Source of the DNA: SZUA-430 sp031413635
GTDB taxonomy: Bacteria > Pseudomonadota > Alphaproteobacteria > Micropepsales > Micropepsaceae
DNA: 64,000 nucleotides
Direction of reading: 5' to 3'
NCBI GenBank assembly: GCA_031413635.1
Contig: JANOFM010000032.1
Coordinates: 1 to 64,000 of the forward strand
A program made the translations under genes and the position numbers. The notes under the pieces are model-generated. The model worked only from the letters and a program-made list of their open reading frames with translations. It was not told the DNA's origin and ran no database searches. This document shows, in pieces, positions 51,512-58,710 of this stretch. The stretch's first letter is position 1. Each line of letters opens with the position of its first letter.

Positions 51512-52003
51512 TCAGTCGACCCGGTTGACGATCGGAATTTGGATGCATTTGGCCAAGTTGTGACGCCCGCCATAGAGCGTGTGCGCAACGAGATAGACCG
51601 CGCCGTCGGGCACCGCCGTGCCTTGCGGGATCTCCATCGTCAGCATCTCGCCCGCATCGCTGGGGCGCGCCATCACGACGTGGTTGGTATCGCGAAAGCC
51701 CTTGCAGCTGCCGCCATGATCGCCATTGCCGGCATCGTCCGCGACACCGGGCGCACCGACCTCAAGCCCCCAATGAACCATGTACATATCGACGCCGGTC
51801 TCGACCTGCGCCCGGCCGAGGCTCACCGTGCCGCCGATCGTCTTGCCGGGGTCGGTGTCGACAAAGGTCAACGACGAAGGGCCGTAACTCACGCCGGGCA
51901 CGCGGGGATAGATCAGGTCTGGCCCGCCGATGGTGACGGCCGCATAAGCGCCGCCAAGACCGAGCACCACGATGCCAACTAGAATTTTCAGCCATCTGCC
52001 CAT
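51512..52003 (-). CDS. Membrane-anchored or secreted protein, unknown function
   Basis: 163 residues. A hydrophobic N-terminal segment (residues 5-24) suggests a signal anchor or signal peptide. The rest is rich in glycine and valine and probably a beta-sandwich ('GKTIGGTVSLGRAQVETGVDMYMVHWGLEVG', 'VYLVAHTLYGGRHNLAKC'). Two cysteines could form a disulfide in the periplasm. No family was recognised. Confidence 0.65.
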   Translation of the reverse strand: MGRWLKILVGIVVLGLGGAYAAVTIGGPDLIYPRVPGVSYGPSSLTFVDTDPGKTIGGTVSLGRAQVETGVDMYMVHWGLEVGAPGVADDAGNGDHGGSCKGFRDTNHVVMARPSDAGEMLTMEIPQGTAVPDGAVYLVAHTLYGGRHNLAKCIQIPIVNRVD

Positions 52004-52293
52004 CGGCTATATCCTCCCGCGCGCCGTTCGACCGGCGTCGAGCGAGGATTGTGCTTCAAAACCGGGAGGAGAGCCATGGCCTCGGCGCGGCATCGCTGCA
52101 CTTAACCGGCTGGCGAGGTATCGGGTGTATCATCGCGCGGCGGAAGCGGTCGATTTCCGGGAAATCCGGTGACGTGTAGCGAATTCAAGATGACCGAGGC
52201 GAGTCCGACTCGTGGAGTTCTCGGTTGGCGATGCGGCCAATCATGACAGCGCGGGCGTTCACGTCAGCGGGGCGCTTTTCGCCTTTTGGTCCC

Positions 52294-52512
52294 TTAGGCA
52301 TCGTTGGTCTTGCGCAAACCGCGTCGCACCTCGGTACACCTCTTGTCCAGTTCAGAACGGTAAGGCTCTCGTTCCAGTACGCTTAAGGCCAGCGGCTCAC
52401 CTAGCTTTCGCAGTTCGTGAGCGATGTAGAACCAGCCGTTATGGCGGCCAGTTTCCGCGATCTCCCGCGCCAGCTTCAGGACACGCTTTTCGTGCGCCGT
52501 TCGGGCCGTCAT
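52294..52512 (-). CDS. Small conserved-looking hypothetical protein
   Basis: 72 residues, strongly charged and helical ('AHEKRVLKLAREIAETGRHNGWFYIAHELRKLGE'). It has no clear ribosome-binding site, but the regular amphipathic pattern argues for a real gene. It lies divergently upstream of the IS1595-type transposase. The 290 bp between it and the preceding gene (52004-52293) holds nothing recognisable. Confidence 0.5.
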   Translation of the reverse strand: MTARTAHEKRVLKLAREIAETGRHNGWFYIAHELRKLGEPLALSVLEREPYRSELDKRCTEVRRGLRKTNDA

Positions 52513-52597
52513 ATGGGAACTATGGAACGGATTCCCAGTCTGTCAAATTGGGCCGGATTCTAACTGAGACACTACCCGCTTATTCGCGATGTATCAC

Positions 52598-52626
52598 TTG
52601 ACATACCCAAGCCCAATGCCTAGATA
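52598..52626 (+). promoter_or_regulatory. Promoter of the transposase-protease operon
   Basis: TTGACA (52598-52603) and TAGATA (52621-52626) are separated by exactly 17 bp, followed by AAGGGAG (52634-52640) and the ATG at 52648. Confidence 0.75.
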
Positions 52627-52647
52627 TGAGTGCAAGGGAGATACGTC

Positions 52648-53568
52648 ATGGCCTCTGCACTTTCGGCACCGCACTTTCACAACGAAGACGCGGCTTATTC
52701 CTGGGTCGAAAAACGACTGTGGCCGCAAGGCCCGGTCTGCCCGCACTGCAATGCGAGCGGCAAGCAAATCGGCCGCTTAGAGGGCAAGACCACCCGTCCT
52801 GGGCTTCGCAAGTGTTACGCCTGCCGCAAGCCGTTCACGGTCAAGATGGGCACCATCTTTGAATCCAGCCACGCCCCGCTGCGCTACTGGCTTCAGGCGA
52901 TCTACCTCATCTGTGCCAGCAAGAAGGGCGTCAGCACCCGCCAGCTTCAGCGCACGCTCGGCTGCGGCCTCAAGACGGCCTGGTTCATGTCGCACCGCAT
53001 CCGCGAAGCGATGGCCCCGGCCAAGGATGCCGGGCCGATCGGCGGGCAGGGCAAGACCGTCGAAGCCGACGAAATGTTTCTGACGAACTCCAAGCGCACC
53101 CGCAAGCGTCCTGGCTATGAGCACAAGGTTGCGGTTCTGAGTCTCGTTGAGCGCGGCGGACGCACCGTCTCGTTCAAGCTGCCAAGCTCGCCCAACGGCT
53201 TCGACATTAAGAGCGTGATCTACGACCACGTTGACCCGGCAACGCACCTGATGACGGACGGCGCGCAACTCTACAAAGCTAGCCCCGTCGCCAAGCACGA
53301 AAGCGTCAATCACAGCATCAAGGAATGGGCGCGCGGCGACGTTCATGTGAACACCGTCGAAGGCTATTTCTCAGTGTTCAAACGCGGTATGTTCGGCACG
53401 TACCAGCATTGCGGCGAGCAACACATGCAGCGGTATCTGGCGGAGTTCGATTTCCGGCAGAACACGCGCACCAAGCTGGGGTACACCGACACCATGCGGG
53501 CGGATGAGGCGCTCAAGGGCGCGGCTGGTAAGCGTTTGACCTACAAAGAGACGAGAAACAACGCGTGA
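52648..53568 (+). CDS. IS1595-family (ISXO2-like) transposase
   Basis: 306 residues. An N-terminal zinc ribbon has CPHC (31-34) and CYAC (56-59). The catalytic DDE/DDN core has D141 ('VEADE'), D204 ('MTDGAQLY') and N235/E238 in 'HVNTVEGYFSVFKRGMFGTYQH', the family hallmark. I saw no terminal inverted repeats or target duplication around the module, so mobility is unproven. It overlaps the next gene by a GTGA. Confidence 0.93.
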   Translation: MASALSAPHFHNEDAAYSWVEKRLWPQGPVCPHCNASGKQIGRLEGKTTRPGLRKCYACRKPFTVKMGTIFESSHAPLRYWLQAIYLICASKKGVSTRQLQRTLGCGLKTAWFMSHRIREAMAPAKDAGPIGGQGKTVEADEMFLTNSKRTRKRPGYEHKVAVLSLVERGGRTVSFKLPSSPNGFDIKSVIYDHVDPATHLMTDGAQLYKASPVAKHESVNHSIKEWARGDVHVNTVEGYFSVFKRGMFGTYQHCGEQHMQRYLAEFDFRQNTRTKLGYTDTMRADEALKGAAGKRLTYKETRNNA

Positions 53569-54122
53569 GCGGAACTCCACAACCACCCCCAGCCATTGTC
53601 TATGCTGTGTTCGCTGGTCCGATTGACCAAGAGGCCGTGCGGCGATTGTTCCAAGGATTTACCGCCGTCATCAACAATGGCGGCAAGCACGTCCACTTGC
53701 TCGTGCAATCGACGGGCGGCTTCATCGGTGACGGCGTTGCGCTCTACAACTTTTTTAGGGCGCTTCCGATAGACCTAACCGTCTACAACGTGGGCCAGAT
53801 ATCGTCCGTCGCAGTCGTAACGTATCTTGGGGCCAAAAAACGCAAGGTCAGCGCAAACGCAACGTTCATGCTGCACCGCGCCTATTCGAGCCCGCAGGCC
53901 GCAGGCTCCGAGAGACTGCAGTCCGCTGCAGATGGTCTGACCTTGGACGACCAGCGGCTGGAAGCTATTTTGCGGCAACACATAACCCTCGCAGATGACA
54001 AGTGGGCCGCCCACAAGTTGGCGGAAATTTGGTTTTCAGCGCAGGACGCCGTGAAGGCGGGGATATCAGACGAGATCGCGGACTTTGCGCCGCCGGCCGG
54101 GATGCCATTGTTCAATGTCTAA
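53565..54122 (+). CDS. ClpP-like serine protease
   Basis: 185 residues with the ClpP/crotonase fold. 'HVHLLVQSTGGFIGDGVALYNFF' corresponds to the ClpP 'YINSPGG' segment; 'VGQISSVAVV' carries the nucleophile S81, and 'FMLHRA' the histidine H104. The third catalytic residue, aspartate in ClpP, appears as E154. It is shorter at the N-terminus than housekeeping ClpP and has no adjacent ATPase. The GTG start overlaps the transposase stop by 4 bp, which implies a passenger or partner gene of the transposase. Confidence 0.85.
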   Translation: MSGTPQPPPAIVYAVFAGPIDQEAVRRLFQGFTAVINNGGKHVHLLVQSTGGFIGDGVALYNFFRALPIDLTVYNVGQISSVAVVTYLGAKKRKVSANATFMLHRAYSSPQAAGSERLQSAADGLTLDDQRLEAILRQHITLADDKWAAHKLAEIWFSAQDAVKAGISDEIADFAPPAGMPLFNV

Positions 54123-54282
54123 GAAGAAGTCGCGCAAGGCACAGCCAAAGCTCAAACGTCCGAATGACGACCCGGCGCAGTCCACGCGGTTTGTCGAGGC
54201 CGCGAAGGCGGCTGAGGCGGACGATAGCCCGGACGCGCTAGATCGTGCGCTCGATCATGTCACCTTGATCCCGCGCAAATAG
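54115..54282 (+). CDS. Small basic/acidic protein, third gene of the operon
   Basis: 55 residues: a lysine/arginine-rich N-terminus ('MSKKKSRKAQPKLKRP') and an acidic C-terminal half. It overlaps the ClpP-like gene by 8 bp and the following minus-strand gene by 28 bp. No family was recognised. The overlap arrangement favours a real, translationally coupled gene. Confidence 0.55.
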   Translation: MSKKKSRKAQPKLKRPNDDPAQSTRFVEAAKAAEADDSPDALDRALDHVTLIPRK

Positions 54283-54761
54283 TCTATTTGTCTGCCAAGC
54301 CCGCCACTAATGACGCTCCATTTTTGATCGACTGGATGCCACGCTGTCGGCTGAGCCGTTAGGGCCTCAAACGCATTTGCTTCAGCCTGAAACCCGTGTG
54401 CGGTCAATTCCGCAACTGCGCCGTTACACCAACCGGCATACCCTGCCGCTCTCATCCCAAACGAAGCCTCATCGTGTGGCGCAGCCGCGCCCTGAAGCAC
54501 CGTGCCTTGCGCAACTAATTTGCTTACCGCTGCGCCCTTGGCGGCAACAACCAGGGCACGTTGAAATCTCTCCCTTGGTGCATTGATGACGTTCCCGACG
54601 ACCTGTAGAAAACAGAGCAGGCCAGCAGCACCCATCGCGCCACCGAACCAAGACAATAGGGCGGCAGTCGGCATCTGATAGCTCGCGACGGTTAGGGCGA
54701 TACCGCCAGCGATAAAGAGCGCGGCGGCCCACCTGTAAAAGGCGTCGTTGTTCTGATCCAT
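54255..54761 (-). CDS. Two-helix membrane protein, unknown function
   Basis: 168 residues. Two hydrophobic helices (residues ~10-28 and ~33-57) are followed by a soluble, mostly helical domain (60-168). No domain was recognised. Its 3' end overlaps the small gene of the transposase operon. Confidence 0.6.
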   Translation of the reverse strand: MDQNNDAFYRWAAALFIAGGIALTVASYQMPTAALLSWFGGAMGAAGLLCFLQVVGNVINAPRERFQRALVVAAKGAAVSKLVAQGTVLQGAAAPHDEASFGMRAAGYAGWCNGAVAELTAHGFQAEANAFEALTAQPTAWHPVDQKWSVISGGLGRQIDYLRGIKVT

Positions 54762-54832
54762 CCAGGAACCCGCGCGAATCGCTCAATCGCAGCCATAGTA
54801 CCTGGGTATCGGAAGTGAAACATAGGGCGCTT

Positions 54833-54860
54833 ATTTCCCATAATACATATTATGCGATAA
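54833..54860 (-). other. Candidate dif site (XerC/XerD recombination)
   Basis: Read on the minus strand the 28-bp layout is TTATCGCATAA (XerC arm), TATGTA (6-bp centre), TTATGGGAAAT (XerD arm). Compared with the E. coli dif arms, CGCATAA is identical over 7 bp and the XerD arm agrees at 9 of 11 positions. It lies in the 215-bp divergent region ahead of mazG. It could be the chromosomal dif, a site used by a mobile element, or an AT-rich promoter that resembles dif. Confidence 0.5.
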
Positions 54861-54976
54861 TCGGATGGGCCAAATCGCGGGAAGCGGCGGATTTCTCGCG
54901 TCCCCGCCCGTCACCTCTAGTCCCTCGCACAGGCCTCCGTTAGACCACGCGCGAACCACCTGAGAGCCCGCCACCG

Positions 54977-55789
54977 ATGGATGCGCCAACCGATCTCCGA
55001 CGCATTGACACGCTCATCGCCATCATGGCGCGCCTTAGGGACGCCGAGCGCGGCTGTCCGTGGGATCTCGAACAGACGTTCAAGACGATCGCGCCCTACA
55101 CGATCGAGGAAGCCTACGAGGTCGCCGACGCGATCGCGCGCGACGACATGGCCGCGCTGAAGGACGAACTCGGCGACCTTCTGTTCCAGACCGTCTTTCA
55201 CAGCCAGATGGCGGCCGAGGCCCGCGCCTTCGCCTTCGCCGATGTCGTGGAAGCGATCTGCGAAAAGATGATCCGCCGCCACCCGCACGTGTTTGGTGAC
55301 GCGGACATCAAATCCGCCGAGGCGCAGACCGTGGCCTGGGAGGAACACAAGCGCCGCGAGCGCGCCGCGAAGGGCGAAAAGGCCAAGGGCTTGCTCGCCG
55401 ACATACCGCTCGCCTCCCCTGCCCTCACCCGCGCCTTAAAGCTTCAGCAACGAATGGCGAGCGTGGGCTTCGATTGGGCGACGCGGGCGCCGATCATGGC
55501 AAAGCTCGACGAGGAGATCGGCGAGCTCAACGAAGCGATCGACGCCGGCGCGTCGAAGGCAAAACTCAGCGACGAACTGGGCGACATTCTGTTCGTCGTC
55601 GCCAACCTCGCGCGGCATCTGGGCGTCGACCCGGAGGAGGCGCTGCGCGGCACGAACGAAAAGGTCGTGCGCCGCTTCGCCCACGTCGAAGCCACGATCG
55701 AAGCGAATGGCGGCAAACTGGGCGAGGCCGGCCTAGAAGAGATGGACGCGGCATGGGACGACGCCAAACGGCTGGAGCGGACGCGCTGA
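54977..55789 (+). CDS. mazG: Nucleoside triphosphate pyrophosphohydrolase MazG
   Basis: A 270-residue tandem MazG protein that hydrolyses aberrant nucleotides. Both halves have the metal-binding motif: 'IEEAYEVADAI...LKDELGDLLFQTVFH' near residue 40 and 'LDEEIGELNEAI...LSDELGDILFVVANLARH' near residue 180. 'RHPHVFGD' links them. It begins 170 bp after the dif-like site and is convergent with hflX. Confidence 0.95.
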   Translation: MDAPTDLRRIDTLIAIMARLRDAERGCPWDLEQTFKTIAPYTIEEAYEVADAIARDDMAALKDELGDLLFQTVFHSQMAAEARAFAFADVVEAICEKMIRRHPHVFGDADIKSAEAQTVAWEEHKRRERAAKGEKAKGLLADIPLASPALTRALKLQQRMASVGFDWATRAPIMAKLDEEIGELNEAIDAGASKAKLSDELGDILFVVANLARHLGVDPEEALRGTNEKVVRRFAHVEATIEANGGKLGEAGLEEMDAAWDDAKRLERTR

Positions 55790-55920
55790 CACTCACCCGG
55801 GAGCGCGGGAAGAACGACTTGAATCCGGCCGCGCCGTGACTATGTCCCTGGTTTCCCGGGGCGACGGCGTCCCGCGGCTGCGACTTGACATGAAAATAGA
55901 TGCGCCGACACGCGAACATC

Positions 55921-56007
55921 CGTAACAAGTTACGCCAATGTTACGTCTCAGTTACGGCAATATCGGCGGAAAGCCGCCATTGTTACGTTGTTACGGCATG
56001 GATTACG
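55921..56007. repeat. Phased GTTACG repeat cluster
   Basis: GTTACG occurs at 55929, 55940, 55951, 55982 and 55990, with ATTACG at 56002. The first three are 11 bp apart, one helical turn. CGTAAC-AA-GTTACG at 55921-55934 is a perfect dyad. It lies in the region between the stops of mazG and hflX; a GGCGG-AAAG-CCGCC hairpin (55966-55979) sits in the middle. Confidence 0.75.
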
Positions 56008-56011
56008 TCTA

Positions 56012-57376
56012 TTATTTCCGCGCCGATTCCCGGTTCGGGAGCGACTTGACCAAACGCCCGCCGAACCGCCGCTCGAACTTAGGAAGCGCGGCGGCAACGA
56101 TTGCGACCTTGAGTTTCACCCGTCCCTTGGCGTCGTTCGTGCGCTTGAGCACATCGCCGTTGGCATAGGCCCAGGCAAGGTCGGCGCCGTCCTCGGGCGC
56201 CAAGCGCAACTCGGCCTCGACGGAACTCTCGCTGAGCGCCTCGTCGACCATCTTCAGCAAGCGGTCGAAGCCCTCGCCGGTCAAGGCCGAGATCGGCACG
56301 CTCTTCGGTTCGCGCTTACCGTTCGCCGCCACTGGCCGCTTGCCGGGAGGAAAGCGATCGATCTTGTTCCACACTTCGATCATCGCCTCCTGCGCCCGCT
56401 CTTCGACGCCAAGCTCGTCGAGCACCGCCAACACGTCGTCCTTCTGCGCCGACCAGTCCGGGTGACTGGCGTCGCGCACATGCAGAACAAGGTCGGCTTC
56501 CAAAACTTCCTCGAGCGTCGCGCGGAACGCGGCAACCAGCTGCGTCGGCAGATCGGAAATGAAACCGACGGTATCCGACAGAATGATCCTTCGCTTCGAC
56601 GGCAGCACCAGCCCGCGCATCGTGGGGTCTAGTGTGGCGAACAACTGATCCTTCGCCATCACCTCTGCGTTGGTCAGCTTGTTGAACAAGGTCGACTTTC
56701 CGGCATTCGTGTAACCGACCAGCGCCACGACCGGAAACGGCACGCGTTTGCGCGCCTCGCGATGCAGCTGGCGTGTGCGCGTGACGTCGACGAGCTCGCG
56801 CTTGAGTTTTGCGATGCGGTCGCCGATGGCGCGCCTGTCGGCTTCGATCTGCGTCTCGCCGGGACCGCCGAGAAAGCCGAAGCCGCCGCGTTGGCGCTCA
56901 AGATGGGTCCAGGACCGAACCAGGCGGCCCTTCTGATAGGTCAAATGCGCAAGCTCGACCTGCAAGCGGCCCTCGGCCGTGCGCGCCCGCTCGCCGAAGA
57001 TCTCGAGAATAAGGCCCGTGCGGTCGAGCACCTTGGTGTTCCACTCGCGTTCGAGATTGCGCTGCTGCACCGGCGTCAATTGCCCGTCGCAGATCACGAG
57101 TTCGGGTTCGAGCTCCGCGCAAAGTCCCTTCAACTCTTCGACCTTACCCTTGCCGATCAAGGTCGAGGGCCTGACCTCGCTCAGCGCGGCGGGAAGAACG
57201 GCCACGACGTCGAGGTCGATCGCAAGCGCCAACCCCTTGGCCTCTTCCAGGCGCGCGTCGAGCGTGCGGGGCGTGGTCCGTTCGTCGGAACGCTTCATGT
57301 AGGGGTGAACGACGATCGCCCGGCGCGAACCTTGGTTCCAAACACCGGCCGAGCGTCCATCGAATGAGTTCGTCAA
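56012..57376 (-). CDS. hflX: GTPase HflX (ribosome-splitting factor)
   Basis: A 454-residue GTPase. G1 is 'VGYTNAGKSTLFN', G3 'SDTVGFI', G4 'WNKID' and G5 'SALTG'. The N-terminal HflX domain with 'LIGKGKVEELKGL' and a coiled coil ('FLGGPGETQIEADRR') are present. HflX rescues stalled ribosomes. It follows hfq by 27 bp, the usual hfq-hflX pair. Confidence 0.96.
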   Translation of the reverse strand: MTNSFDGRSAGVWNQGSRRAIVVHPYMKRSDERTTPRTLDARLEEAKGLALAIDLDVVAVLPAALSEVRPSTLIGKGKVEELKGLCAELEPELVICDGQLTPVQQRNLEREWNTKVLDRTGLILEIFGERARTAEGRLQVELAHLTYQKGRLVRSWTHLERQRGGFGFLGGPGETQIEADRRAIGDRIAKLKRELVDVTRTRQLHREARKRVPFPVVALVGYTNAGKSTLFNKLTNAEVMAKDQLFATLDPTMRGLVLPSKRRIILSDTVGFISDLPTQLVAAFRATLEEVLEADLVLHVRDASHPDWSAQKDDVLAVLDELGVEERAQEAMIEVWNKIDRFPPGKRPVAANGKREPKSVPISALTGEGFDRLLKMVDEALSESSVEAELRLAPEDGADLAWAYANGDVLKRTNDAKGRVKLKVAIVAAALPKFERRFGGRLVKSLPNRESARK

Positions 57377-57403
57377 ATCAAATCGTTTCCGGCTTCAATC
57401 GAC

Positions 57404-57649
57404 CTAGGCCGAAACATCCGTTTCCTGTTCGAACAAGGGCACCGGAACGGAGGGCATCACGGTCGAGATCGCATGCTTATAGACCAGCTGCGAATGGCCG
57501 TCGCGCCGCAAAAGCACGCAGAAATTATCGAACCACGTGATGATGCCCTGCAGCTTGACCCCGTTCACCAGAAAAATGGTCAGCGGCGCTTTGCCCTTGC
57601 GGCAGGCATTCAAGAACGTGTCTTGAAGGTTCTGTTGTCGTTCGCTCAT
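57404..57649 (-). CDS. hfq: RNA-binding protein Hfq
   Basis: An 81-residue Sm-like protein. 'QDTFLNACRKGKAPLTIFLVNGVKLQGIITWFDNFCVLL' (Sm1) and 'YKHAISTVMP' (Sm2, with the YKHA motif) match. It pairs small RNAs with mRNAs. It is short, without the acidic tail of enteric Hfq, as usual in alphaproteobacteria. Confidence 0.98.
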   Translation of the reverse strand: MSERQQNLQDTFLNACRKGKAPLTIFLVNGVKLQGIITWFDNFCVLLRRDGHSQLVYKHAISTVMPSVPVPLFEQETDVSA

Positions 57650-57849
57650 GGGTTGAACCCCATTTGTTAGTGTGCTGCCCTCAACGCGGGCTACGGGCTT
57701 CTAAGTCGCCAATGTGACAGGCGTACGACACGCGACTCAAATCGTCCGTACACCCGATGGGAGAACATGGCCGAGCCTTTGGCGAACGACAAGGGTCGGA
57801 CTTGTGACGGCGCGCATAGGCCCTCGCAATTCCCGCTGGCGGCCGTGAA
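57650..57849. other. Intergenic region between hfq and dat
   Basis: 200 bp presumably containing an hfq promoter; no clear -35/-10 pair, tRNA or operator was recognised. Confidence 0.4.
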
Positions 57850-58710
57850 TTAACCAGTGGCCTGACGACTGGTCCAATAGGCTTCGCGAAGCGACCTTGC
57901 GACAGGTCCCGGTTTACCGTCCCCGAGTTTAGTGCCGTCAATCGATGTCACGGGTATCACCCCGCCGGACGCCGCGGTTACAAACGCCTCGCGCGCGGCT
58001 TTGGCGGCTTCGACGGTAAAGGCCGCCTCGTCCAGCTTGATCCCGTGTTGCCGGCAGAGTGGAAGGATCTCCCCGCGCGTAACACCTGGCAAAATTGACT
58101 GGTCGAGACGCCGCGTCCTCAGCACGCCATCCGCATCGACGATCCATGCATTCGTCGATGCCCCTTCGGTAACAAAACCGTCGCGGTCGACGAACCAAGC
58201 CTCGAACGCGCCCGCCTCGCGCGCCTGCTGCTTGGCCAGCACATTGGCGAGCAGCGAGGTCGACTTGATGTCGCAGCGCGCCCACCGCGTCTCGGGAAGC
58301 GTAACGACGGCAACACCCGCCGCGGCCAGCGAATCGTATTTCTCGACCGCCAGATTGCGTGCCGTCACCACCAGGCTCGGCTTCACATTGCCGATCGGAA
58401 ACTGATGATCCCGCCGCGCGACCCCCCGCGTGATCTGCACATAGACAAGTCCGTCACGCACGCGATTGCGCCGCACCGTCTCGCGCATCACATGCCGAAG
58501 CTGTGCCAAGCCGATCGGCCAACCAATGCGCAACTCGCCGAGCGAGCGCTCCAACCGCTTCAAGTGAGGCGCCTCGTCGATCAGCTCGCCGCCACGGACG
58601 GCGCAGACCTCATAAACCCCGTCGGCAAACTGATACCCGCGATCGTCGACATGCACCGACGCGGACGCATAGCGCACATAGCGCCCGTTGACATAGACGA
58701 GCCGCGACAT
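57850..58710 (-). CDS. dat: D-amino-acid aminotransferase
   Basis: A 286-residue fold-type IV PLP enzyme. The cofactor lysine is in 'RWARCDIKSTSLLANVLAKQQA', and 'TEGASTNAWIVD' is the family's phosphate-site motif. It produces D-glutamate or D-alanine for peptidoglycan; branched-chain aminotransferase is the alternative reading. It shares one base with the ntrX stop. Confidence 0.9.
   Translation of the reverse strand: MSRLVYVNGRYVRYASASVHVDDRGYQFADGVYEVCAVRGGELIDEAPHLKRLERSLGELRIGWPIGLAQLRHVMRETVRRNRVRDGLVYVQITRGVARRDHQFPIGNVKPSLVVTARNLAVEKYDSLAAAGVAVVTLPETRWARCDIKSTSLLANVLAKQQAREAGAFEAWFVDRDGFVTEGASTNAWIVDADGVLRTRRLDQSILPGVTRGEILPLCRQHGIKLDEAAFTVEAAKAAREAFVTAASGGVIPVTSIDGTKLGDGKPGPVARSLREAYWTSRQATG

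Noticed and set aside
52212..52601. 129-codon plus-strand open frame before the transposase
   Set aside because: It overlaps the more plausible 72-residue gene on the other strand and the transposase promoter, and shows no domain.
53568..54300. Right-hand terminal inverted repeat for the IS1595-type element
   Set aside because: No sequence complementary to the stretch upstream of the transposase (around 52555-52580) was found downstream, so no element borders are reported.
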